Of a stretch of 8,148 nucleotides of DNA, positions 1-6,206 are shown piece after piece. A program made the translations under genes and the position numbers. Numbering within the stretch: position 1 is the stretch's first letter; the number at the start of each line of letters is the position of its first letter. Under the pieces are notes generated by a model. That model saw only the letters and a program-made list of their open reading frames with translations. It was not told the origin of the DNA and did not search any database. The stretch is from JBDHXE01 sp039810525 (lineage in GTDB: Bacteria; Bacteroidota; Ignavibacteria; Kapaibacteriales; UBA2268), in contig JBDHXE010000114.1 in NCBI GenBank assembly GCA_039810525.1, forward strand, positions 1 to 8,148, in the 5' to 3' direction.

Positions 1-106
1 CTCCTTCTAACAAAACAATACTATCATTATTTAAGAATTGGGCAAATGATATGCCCAATTCTACTGTTTCCATTTCATTATTTGATATAATTCTTTTTAT
101 TCGCAT
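1..106 (-). CDS. tsaE: TsaE, tRNA threonylcarbamoyladenosine (t6A) biosynthesis ATPase, N-terminal fragment
   Basis: The gene runs off the left edge, so only the first 35 codons are visible. TsaE is the small P-loop ATPase that works with TsaB and TsaD to make t6A at position 37 of ANN-decoding tRNAs. The visible part has the usual family opening: an S/E-rich start, then ETVELG (residues 13-18), FAQFL (21-25) and a hydrophobic strand SIVLLEG (29-35). That strand leads directly into where the Walker A loop would lie, which is beyond the window. Its ATG overlaps the porX stop by one base (TAATG), so translation is probably coupled to porX. From general knowledge, porX followed by tsaE is a recurring neighbourhood in Bacteroidota, which supports the call. 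The P-loop itself cannot be seen, so the assignment rests on the N-terminal pattern plus context. Confidence 0.8.
   Translation of the reverse strand, partial: MRIKRIISNNEMETVELGISFAQFLNNDSIVLLEG
34..62. repeat. Perfect 11-bp inverted repeat inside the start of tsaE
   Basis: AGAATTGGGCA (34-44) and TGCCCAATTCT (52-62) are exact reverse complements around a 7-base loop. The element lies within tsaE codons 15-25. In the porX-tsaE transcript it would form a compact hairpin with a GGGC/GCCC core about 45 bases after the tsaE start. No T-run follows it on either strand, so it is not a normal intrinsic terminator. It may be coincidental with the codons used for LGISFAQF. Confidence 0.6.
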
Positions 107-1677
107 TAATTTCTGGGTGTTAGTTGGACATAAGGTACTATCATTTCTTCCATAGAGATTCCGCCATGTTGGAAACTATCTTTGTACCTATTCATATAAT
201 GATGGTAATCTGTTGGATATACAAAATAATAATCTTCTTTAGCAATTATATTATTTACTGTGATGCCTTGATTCGGTAGCCTAAAGTCTTCCAATTTCTG
301 AATTTGAAGAGCATGCTTAGGATCTGCTTTGACATTTCTTCCAAATTTGAACCTTAGATTAGTAGAAGTATCTCTATCACCTAATACTTTCACACCTCTC
401 ATGCACCTAATTGATCCATGATCGGTTGTAATGACTATATTAATATCTTTAAATTGAGATAGTTGAGTAAGCATTCCATATAAACTTGAATGTCTAAACC
501 AAGTTCTAGTCAGAGATCGATAAGCAGACTCATCAGGTGCTATTTCCTTCAATATAGCATAATCACTTCTTGAATGAGCTATCATATCTACTGCATTTAT
601 TACTATCACATTAATATGATTATTCAAATTGTTTAAAAGTTCACGCTCAATTTTGTTACCATAATCAGTATCGAATATTTTGATATAATTAATTTTATTT
701 TTTAACTTTAATCTTCTTCTTTCTACCCAAGCTTCCATCAATTCACGCTCAAAAGCATTTAATTTATGATCCTCACTATTTACATCTGAAACCCACCACT
801 GAGGATAATGTTTTTTAATATCAGCAGGAAAGAGACCAGAGAATAAAGCATTTCTGGCAAATTGAGTAGCTGTAGGCAATATAGCACAATAAAAATCATT
901 TTTAAAAGAATAATATGGCGATAACACCTCCTGCATCATTAGCCATTGATCATAACGCAAACAATCTATCACAAAAAGAAAGGTAGTTTTATTATTTTTA
1001 ACAACATCAGTAAAATGCCTATCTAATAAATGTGGAGATAATACAGGATCAGCTTCATCATATTTGTATTTAATCCAATATTGATAATTATCTTCTACAT
1101 ATTTAGAAAATTCTGCATTAGCATTTCTAAACTGCTCTTGCAATGTATCTTTTAAAGAAGAATTAGGGAATCTATCCAATTCAATAGACCAATGAACTAA
1201 TTTTTGATAAATTTCTACCCAGTCAGACCAATACATTTTGCCCATCATTTTATAAGAAAGCTCGTTAAAGCCTTTCAAATAATTATGTGTAAATTTTTCT
1301 TCTTCTATTCTTGAAGACTCTAAGAATTTCTTAACTGCAAGTAAAATTTGAGCTGGATTTACTGGTTTTGTGAGATAATCATTTATTTTATTACCTATTG
1401 CTTCTTCCATCAAACTCTCAGCTTCATTTTTGGTAACCATTACTATTGGTGTAGCTGGGTCTAATTCTTTAAGAAGTGGGAGAGTCTCCAAACCAGAGAT
1501 ACCAATCATAGTTTCATCTAAAAAAATCAGTCCATAATGAGCATTTCGCACTTTCTCAAGTGCATCTTCTCCGTTGGAAGCTGTATCAACTTCGTAGCCA
1601 CGTTGATTAAGTAGGATAATATGAGGTTTGAGTAATTCAATCTCATCATCTACCCATAATATTTTTAATTTTTCCAT
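106..1677 (-). CDS. porX: PorX-type response regulator with PglZ domain (T9SS regulation)
   Basis: PorX is a two-component regulator of type IX secretion. It is activated by the kinase PorY and has an alkaline-phosphatase-like PglZ output domain with reported phosphodiesterase activity on nucleotides. The protein has 523 residues from the chosen start. Residues 1-120 form a CheY-like receiver: acidic pair D10/D11, phosphoacceptor D54 in IFLDETM, T82 in VTK, and K104 in TKP. A helical linker spans about 125-225. The PglZ domain spans about 230-523. Its likely metal or catalytic positions are D238 in VIDCLRYDQW, T269/T271 in PTATQF, D364 and H368 in NAVDMIAH, D419/H420 in TTDHGS, and H504 in FQHGG. 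All these residues are present, so both halves look active. I chose the ATG at 1677 (MEKLKILWVDDE) because it matches the family start and has AAGG 8 bases upstream. A longer frame to 1725 would run through the likely promoter. No porY gene is in the window. Confidence 0.93.
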   Translation of the reverse strand: MEKLKILWVDDEIELLKPHIILLNQRGYEVDTASNGEDALEKVRNAHYGLIFLDETMIGISGLETLPLLKELDPATPIVMVTKNEAESLMEEAIGNKINDYLTKPVNPAQILLAVKKFLESSRIEEEKFTHNYLKGFNELSYKMMGKMYWSDWVEIYQKLVHWSIELDRFPNSSLKDTLQEQFRNANAEFSKYVEDNYQYWIKYKYDEADPVLSPHLLDRHFTDVVKNNKTTFLFVIDCLRYDQWLMMQEVLSPYYSFKNDFYCAILPTATQFARNALFSGLFPADIKKHYPQWWVSDVNSEDHKLNAFERELMEAWVERRRLKLKNKINYIKIFDTDYGNKIERELLNNLNNHINVIVINAVDMIAHSRSDYAILKEIAPDESAYRSLTRTWFRHSSLYGMLTQLSQFKDINIVITTDHGSIRCMRGVKVLGDRDTSTNLRFKFGRNVKADPKHALQIQKLEDFRLPNQGITVNNIIAKEDYYFVYPTDYHHYMNRYKDSFQHGGISMEEMIVPYVQLTPRN

Positions 1678-1678
1678 A

Positions 1679-1729
1679 GTATTTGCCTTATTATTGATAA
1701 TATAAAATAAATAAATTTGTAGCAAATAC
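1679..1729. repeat. 8-bp inverted repeat flanking the porX promoter/leader
   Basis: GTATTTGC (1679-1686) and GCAAATAC (1722-1729) are perfect reverse complements, separated by 35 bases. The arm nearest porX overlaps the ribosome binding region just before the ATG. The far arm overlaps the putative -35 box. This could be a pair of operator half-sites. If transcription starts further upstream, it could be a hairpin masking the ribosome binding site. The arms are short and AT-rich, so chance is a real alternative. Confidence 0.35.
1697..1725 (-). promoter_or_regulatory. Candidate sigma70-like promoter for porX-tsaE
   Basis: Read on the minus strand, TTGCTA (1725-1720) and TATTAT (1702-1697) are separated by 17 bases, a near-consensus housekeeping arrangement. 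Transcription would begin near 1690, giving a leader of about a dozen bases that still includes the AAGG (1689-1686) before the porX ATG. The region is so AT-rich that a match of this quality could arise by chance. I saw no clear Bacteroidota-type TAnnTTTG box here. Confidence 0.35.
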
Positions 1730-1759
1730 CATAATAATCAATCAAAATGTAAAACATAT

Positions 1760-1788
1760 TTGAATTTGACGTTATATACTCATAATAT
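1760..1788 (+). promoter_or_regulatory. Candidate sigma70-like promoter for clpB
   Basis: TTGAAT (1760-1765) and TAATAT (1783-1788) are spaced by exactly 17 bases. This would give a 5' leader of about 60 bases before the clpB ATG. I saw no CIRCE element (the TTAGCACTC inverted repeat) and no sigma32-type CCCCAT box, so nothing in the sequence marks the expected heat-shock control. The match is suggestive only, because the background is AT-rich. Confidence 0.4.
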
Positions 1789-1837
1789 TTTACTTATTAA
1801 TAAATTCTTTAATATAATATTCGTCATACATTTATAT

Positions 1838-1844
1838 AAGGAGG
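1838..1844 (+). promoter_or_regulatory. Strong Shine-Dalgarno site for clpB
   Basis: AAGGAGG lies 10 bases before the ATG at 1855. It is the only full anti-16S match seen in front of a gene in this window, and it fixes the clpB start. The other genes have weak or no Shine-Dalgarno sequences. Confidence 0.8.
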
Positions 1845-1854
1845 ATTAAAATCT

Positions 1855-3168
1855 ATGAATTTTCAAAAATTTACTTTAAAGTCGCAAGAAGCTTTGCAGA
1901 CTGCACAAGAGATTGCAGCAAGCTATAATAATCAAGCTATTGAACCAATTCATTTATTAGCTTCTTTGATCCAAGATTCTATGTCATTAGCTTCTGAAAT
2001 TATACAGAAGATTGGTGCTAATTTGAGTACATTAAAAATCCAAACTAATAATGAATTACAAAAATTACCTAAAATAGCTAGCTCCACTACTTCAAATCAA
2101 TATTTATCTGAGAACCTAAATGAAGTCTTAAACAAATCTATTACTGAAGCTGATAATATGAAAGATAAGTTTGTCAGTTTAGAGCATCTTCTTATTATAT
2201 TATCCGAAAATTCTAATACTAAAACAATATTAAATAAAGAAGGAGTTAATAGGGTAAGCATTCTAAAGGTCTTACAATCTTTTAGAGGCAACCAAAGTGT
2301 AATAGACCAAAATCCAGAAGACAAGTATCAATCATTAACTAAATACGGTATACTATTAAATGAAGAAGCAAGGAAAGGCAAATTAGATCCAGTAATTGGA
2401 CGAGAAGACGAAATAAGAAGAGTATTGCAAGTATTATCGCGGAGAACTAAAAATAACCCAGTTCTAATTGGCGAACCAGGGGTAGGCAAAACTGCAATAG
2501 TGGAAGGAATTGCTCAGAGAATAGTAGCTGGCGATGTGCCTGATGGATTAAAAAATAAATCTATTGTAGTTCTGGATATGGGTACCTTAGTAGCTGGCAC
2601 TTCATTCAGAGGACAGTTTGAAGAAAGATTAAAAGCTATCATCAAAGAAGTAATAGATTTTGATGGGCAAATTATTTTATTTATTGATGAAATACATACT
2701 TTAATAGGGGCGGGGGCTACATCGGGCAATATGGATGCTGCAAATATATTAAAGCCAGCATTAGCTCGCGGCGATTTGCATTGCATAGGAGCTACTACTC
2801 TTGATGAATATCAAAAATATATAGAAAAAGATGCTGCTTTAGAGCGTAGATTCCAGAAAGTTTTCATTGATCAACCTAATGTAGAAGATACTATTTCTAT
2901 ACTAAGAGGGCTCAAAGAAAAATACGAAGTACACCATGGTGTTAGAATTACAGATGCTGCTATAGTGGCAGCAGCTGAACTTTCGCACAGATATATAAGC
3001 GATAGATTCTTACCAGACAAAGCTATTGATTTAATTGATGAAGCAGCTTCAAAATTGAGAATTGAGATTGATTCTATGCCCGAAGAATTAGATAATATAG
3101 AAAGGAAAATTAGACAATTAGAAATTGAAAAACAAGCTCTTATTAGGGAAACAAGTAAAAACAATTAG
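1855..3168 (+). CDS. clpB: ClpB disaggregase, N-terminal half only (truncated before most of M domain and NBD2)
   Basis: ClpB is the hexameric AAA+ disaggregase that works with DnaK in the cytoplasm. The frame encodes 437 residues; family members have about 860. The N domain is at ~1-145. NBD1 (~160-400) has Walker A GEPGVGKT (206-213), Walker B LFIDEIH (275-281, E279), sensor region IGATTLDEY (311-319) and arginine fingers R331/R332. Next come LPDKAIDLIDEAAS (386-399) and the first turns of the M-domain coiled coil, QLEIEKQALIRE (421-432). It then ends SKNN-TAG. Pore loop 1 reads AGTSFRGQFEERL, where the usual form is AGAKYRGEFEERL. The start is certain: ATG, perfect Shine-Dalgarno and canonical N terminus. 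No second AAA+ domain occurs in any frame downstream. NBD1 looks intact, so a short product could fold and bind ATP, but it cannot be a normal disaggregase. It may be a gene remnant, a natural split or duplicate, or an assembly junction. Family identity is near certain; functional status is open. Confidence 0.95.
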   Translation: MNFQKFTLKSQEALQTAQEIAASYNNQAIEPIHLLASLIQDSMSLASEIIQKIGANLSTLKIQTNNELQKLPKIASSTTSNQYLSENLNEVLNKSITEADNMKDKFVSLEHLLIILSENSNTKTILNKEGVNRVSILKVLQSFRGNQSVIDQNPEDKYQSLTKYGILLNEEARKGKLDPVIGREDEIRRVLQVLSRRTKNNPVLIGEPGVGKTAIVEGIAQRIVAGDVPDGLKNKSIVVLDMGTLVAGTSFRGQFEERLKAIIKEVIDFDGQIILFIDEIHTLIGAGATSGNMDAANILKPALARGDLHCIGATTLDEYQKYIEKDAALERRFQKVFIDQPNVEDTISILRGLKEKYEVHHGVRITDAAIVAAAELSHRYISDRFLPDKAIDLIDEAASKLRIEIDSMPEELDNIERKIRQLEIEKQALIRETSKNN

Positions 3169-3200
3169 CCAGATAAACTCTTAATTATAAACTAATTATA

Positions 3201-5138
3201 TTGATTGTTGAAAGTAAATTATTATACATTATACAAACAAGTTCAATATTTTTCTTATTGAATTTGTTATATTTTGCTAACTGCTACTCACAAGACGAAT
3301 CAGTAGAATATAATTCTAATAATCAATATCTTGATAGTTTATCAATGAAGAATTTCATAGACTATGGCATAAACAAACAACAAAACGTATATAATTATTT
3401 ATTAAATTTTAACTATAAATCTGTAGATTTAATTAATTTTGAAATCAAACAATTATATAATGGCAATACTTTGATTAGTAGTGAGAAATTAAGCAAAGAT
3501 GATGAGTATTGCCAATTTATATTAAATAGAAGTATAATTGAAAATCTTGCCTTGTTTTCTCAATCTAATTATATTTTAATAAATTACCCAAGTAGTAATG
3601 AACTTTCTAGAATTGAGAGAATCAATTCCTTAATCGGACTAAACTATTTTATCGATGGTTATTTTGATACTCAATTTCTAATAGGCCCCGAATCTAACTC
3701 ACAAATTGGTTATAATTCATCAGGGACAATAACTAAACTGAATACTACTTTGAAAAATATTCAATATGATGATTTCTTATTCAATTTTAATAATAATATA
3801 GAATTATTGCAACTTGATAAGAACAGATTAAATAAAGATGTATTATTTAACTCTAATATTTCAAAAGACTTTGGAAAGATGGATAAATTATTTTTGGATT
3901 TTAGGTATAAACTATTAGATAGATATAATTTATCAAAATTAGACTCCTTATATGTTCTAAATAATATGTTAGACTTTGGATATTCTATTGAAAACAGACT
4001 AAGCAACTCTTATAATACTAATTTAAATTTAGATTTTTTACTTTTTGATAGATTAAAATCTTACTTCAAAATGTCGTATGATATTACAGATGTCACTAAG
4101 TCTTTTAATCAATTTATACAATATGATAATAGAACTAGTATAATACAATCAAGGAAATTCCAAAAATTATTTATAGATGCTATGATCGAATACAATGGAG
4201 CGATTAATCAAAAAATATCATTTAATTATGATATAGAAAGTGAATTAAATAGTATCGCACACAAATATACAATAAATGAAAGCGATTACCGAAATTACGA
4301 AAATTTAGCCTTCGATTTAAATTTTGACCAAACTATATTTTCAATCTTAGGTATCACATCTTTCAAAACCAATAGTACAGATTCAATAGAAGCTAAATAT
4401 TCATCATCTATTAAGAGATTTGATACACCAAGCCTTGTAAATAATTCAGATAGAGATGAATTACTATCTATTGTCAATTTGAACTATTATATCAAATTAA
4501 ACAGAGTGCTTGATTTAAATATAAATACGGAATTACAGCTATATCACCAAGTTAATCTAAAATCTGCTTTAAGTGCTTCTAATTATTGGATGAGAACAAT
4601 AAAATTAGGCCCTCAATTTATTTATAAAACAAATAGTTTTTTTATGCGTCCAAACTTTAGTATTTTGGCTAATTATGTAGTATATGATTTTGAATTAAAT
4701 TCTCAAAATATTAGAAGTTATAGTATTAGACAAATTACTTATAATGATTCATTAGATTATAAATTAAACAAAAATTTTAACTTGAGTGCAAAGTTTGATA
4801 TAATATATAAAGAGACAGGGTTATTATATTGGAATAATTTTGAAGAACTACCAATTAATGGTAATTTTAGATTGTTCTCAAAGTTTTTTGTTACTAATAA
4901 TACTGATAATTACAGCTGCTCAATTGGAGCAAGGTATTACAACTTATCCTTAAACAACTTCTCTGAATATGGGAACGATTATGTTAATTTGTCTTACGGT
5001 CCAGAAGTATCATTTATTATTAATTTTTCCAATAGTAATAAATTAGAATTTAATGGTTGGTACGAATTTCAATTTATAAATAAAAATTTAACTAACGAAA
5101 TTCCCAATTTTTTTATTAAATCATTAATATCATTATGA
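3201..5138 (+). CDS. Predicted outer-membrane beta-barrel protein of unknown function
   Basis: I do not recognise a named family. The 645-residue frame opens with a probable signal peptide: K6, a hydrophobic core IFFLLNLLYFA (16-26), then CYS-QDES with likely cleavage near residue 30. FANC is a poor lipobox, so a lipoprotein is unlikely. Residues ~35-160 look mixed and soluble. From ~180 to the end the sequence alternates polar and hydrophobic/aromatic residues in 9-13-residue stretches linked by N/S/D-rich turns, the pattern of a large outer-membrane barrel. It ends with a candidate terminal strand, NFFIKSLISL. There is no TonB-box/plug signature and no T9SS tail. The start is uncertain: there is no ATG before residue 49, so TTG at 3201 is used, with no Shine-Dalgarno. 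It begins 32 bp after the truncated clpB and ends 8 bp before the RsbW-like gene, suggesting cotranscription with the latter. Function could be transport, surface-polymer export or structure. Confidence 0.7.
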   Translation: MIVESKLLYIIQTSSIFFLLNLLYFANCYSQDESVEYNSNNQYLDSLSMKNFIDYGINKQQNVYNYLLNFNYKSVDLINFEIKQLYNGNTLISSEKLSKDDEYCQFILNRSIIENLALFSQSNYILINYPSSNELSRIERINSLIGLNYFIDGYFDTQFLIGPESNSQIGYNSSGTITKLNTTLKNIQYDDFLFNFNNNIELLQLDKNRLNKDVLFNSNISKDFGKMDKLFLDFRYKLLDRYNLSKLDSLYVLNNMLDFGYSIENRLSNSYNTNLNLDFLLFDRLKSYFKMSYDITDVTKSFNQFIQYDNRTSIIQSRKFQKLFIDAMIEYNGAINQKISFNYDIESELNSIAHKYTINESDYRNYENLAFDLNFDQTIFSILGITSFKTNSTDSIEAKYSSSIKRFDTPSLVNNSDRDELLSIVNLNYYIKLNRVLDLNINTELQLYHQVNLKSALSASNYWMRTIKLGPQFIYKTNSFFMRPNFSILANYVVYDFELNSQNIRSYSIRQITYNDSLDYKLNKNFNLSAKFDIIYKETGLLYWNNFEELPINGNFRLFSKFFVTNNTDNYSCSIGARYYNLSLNNFSEYGNDYVNLSYGPEVSFIINFSNSNKLEFNGWYEFQFINKNLTNEIPNFFIKSLISL

Positions 5139-5146
5139 GTTAGCAA

Positions 5147-5569
5147 ATGAATAATTGGATTTACAATTCTCAAAATTTTTTTAAAAGTGAACGAAATAGT
5201 ATCGAGTTGGTAGATCCAATTCTTTTGAATATAAAAAATACATTTCTCATTTCCGATGAAAAGTTTTATCATATTATGATAGCTGTTACCGAAGCAGTTA
5301 ATAACGCTTTGATACACGGGAATAAACTTAATCCAAACAAAACTGTTGAATTTACTGTAAAAGCCAATAATGATAAATTATTAATTAAAGTTTCAGATCA
5401 AGGCGAAGGATTTGATCCTAATAATATAGCTGATTGTACTGATCCAGCCAATTTACTAAAAACCAACGGAAGAGGCGTATTTATTATTAAAGAACTGATG
5501 GACGAAGTAAATATTGATTCTTCATCGCAAGGTACTAATTTAGAAATGACATTTTATCTAAAAAGATAA
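5147..5569 (+). CDS. RsbW/SpoIIAB-type ATP-binding anti-sigma-factor kinase (HATPase_c_2)
   Basis: This is a 140-residue cytoplasmic protein of the GHKL ATPase fold. Relatives bind a sigma factor and inactivate their anti-anti-sigma partner by serine phosphorylation; others act as stand-alone modules in partner-switching networks. The ATP site is clear: N box EAVNNALIHGN (49-59), G1 box DQGEGFDP (84-91), G2 box NGRGVFIIKELMDEV (107-121), and GT at 129-130 before the last strand. The length is normal for a single-domain RsbW, with no receiver, PAS or membrane segment. The ATG follows the barrel gene's TGA by 8 bases with no Shine-Dalgarno, so it probably depends on upstream translation. No RsbV-like antagonist, sigma factor or PP2C phosphatase is in the window, so the target is unknown. 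Its stop lies one base from that of the convergent pdxH. The family call is firm, but I leave the specific gene name open. Confidence 0.9.
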   Translation: MNNWIYNSQNFFKSERNSIELVDPILLNIKNTFLISDEKFYHIMIAVTEAVNNALIHGNKLNPNKTVEFTVKANNDKLLIKVSDQGEGFDPNNIADCTDPANLLKTNGRGVFIIKELMDEVNIDSSSQGTNLEMTFYLKR

Positions 5570-5570
5570 A

Positions 5571-6206
5571 TTATGGATATAGTCTATTAATTACCCAATT
5601 ATTATTTTCTAAATTATATTTGATTCTATCGTGAAGCCTACTTTCTCGACCTTGCCAAAACTCTATTGCTTCTGGTACTATTCTAATACCACCCCAAAAC
5701 TCTGGTAGTGGAACTTCAAGTTTATACTTAGCCATATATTTAGCTACATCTCTCATTAAAGTAAATCTACTATTTAAGACTTGACTCTGTTTAGACGCCC
5801 AAGCACCTATCCTACTTGTATAAGAACGTGAATTAAAATATTTTAGAGATTCCTCATATGATATTCTTTCGGCTTTACCTTCTATTCTTACCTGTCTTTC
5901 TAAACTGTCCCAGAAAAATAACATTGCTACATTTTCATTTTCACTAAGTTCATTTCCCTTGCGAGATAAATAGTTTGTAAAGAATACAAAACCATTATTA
6001 TCGTATTCTTTCAATAACACTATTCTTGAAGATGGTTTACTATCTTTAGATACTGTTGACAAAACAAAAGCAGTAGGTTCTAGGAGTTCACTTTTTAATG
6101 CTTCTTTCATCCATATATCAAAAAATTGATAAGGGCTTTCTGGTACTGTAGATATATCTAATTTACTTTTTTTATAATTTCGCCTAATTTGTGATACGTC
6201 TTCCAT
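5571..6206 (-). CDS. pdxH: Pyridoxamine/pyridoxine 5'-phosphate oxidase
   Basis: PdxH oxidises pyridoxamine- or pyridoxine-5'-phosphate to pyridoxal 5'-phosphate using FMN and oxygen, in vitamin B6 synthesis and salvage. The 211-residue product matches the family's usual length and looks complete. FMN/substrate segments are SSRIVLLKEYD (59-69), FFTNYLSRKG (75-84), LERQVRIEGKAERI (102-115), SRIGAWASKQSQ (131-142) and PLPEFWGG (166-173). The C-terminal signature IEFWQGRESRLHDR (181-194) contains the catalytic R/H pair. I chose the ATG at 6206 (MEDVSQIRRNY), the usual start; a TTG seven codons upstream is possible but adds nothing conserved. A GGAG lies 15 bases before the ATG, further than ideal. 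It sits downstream of the CAP-FN3 gene in the same direction with a 53-bp gap that holds one arm of an inverted repeat. It may be read from the upstream gene or from its own promoter. An oxygen-dependent enzyme suggests at least micro-aerobic life. Confidence 0.96.
   Translation of the reverse strand: MEDVSQIRRNYKKSKLDISTVPESPYQFFDIWMKEALKSELLEPTAFVLSTVSKDSKPSSRIVLLKEYDNNGFVFFTNYLSRKGNELSENENVAMLFFWDSLERQVRIEGKAERISYEESLKYFNSRSYTSRIGAWASKQSQVLNSRFTLMRDVAKYMAKYKLEVPLPEFWGGIRIVPEAIEFWQGRESRLHDRIKYNLENNNWVINRLYP

Noticed and set aside
1678..1725. Longer porX start (MLQIYLFYIINN...)
   Set aside because: The 16 extra residues are absent from the family pattern, and the extension covers the candidate promoter and ribosome binding site.
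2097..3164. Three minus-strand open frames opposite clpB (2097-2324, 2514-2786, 2871-3164)
   Set aside because: They lie wholly inside a well-matched ClpB frame, resemble no known family and read as antisense shadows.
3169..3200. Insertion sequence or attachment site at the clpB breakpoint
   Set aside because: There is no transposase, no terminal inverted repeats and no tRNA end. Only a short AT-rich direct repeat is visible.
3270..3295. Lipoprotein signal at the barrel protein's Cys28
   Set aside because: FANC does not fit a lipobox, since Asn at -1 is disfavoured, and a cleavage at CYS-Q fits signal peptidase I better.
3761..4477. Minus-strand open frames opposite the barrel gene (3761-4006, 4295-4477)
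   Set aside because: They are short, low-complexity and Ser/Leu/Asn/Lys-rich, with no start signals, and lie opposite a long coherent frame.
5069..5317. Minus-strand 82-codon frame across the barrel/kinase junction
   Set aside because: It overlaps the clear N box of the RsbW-like protein on the other strand and has no family features.
5553..5570. TTTATCT-AAAA-AGATAAA hairpin at the end of the RsbW-like gene as a bidirectional terminator
   Set aside because: The stem is only 7 bp and almost all A/T, with no following T-run on either strand. It is too weak to call.
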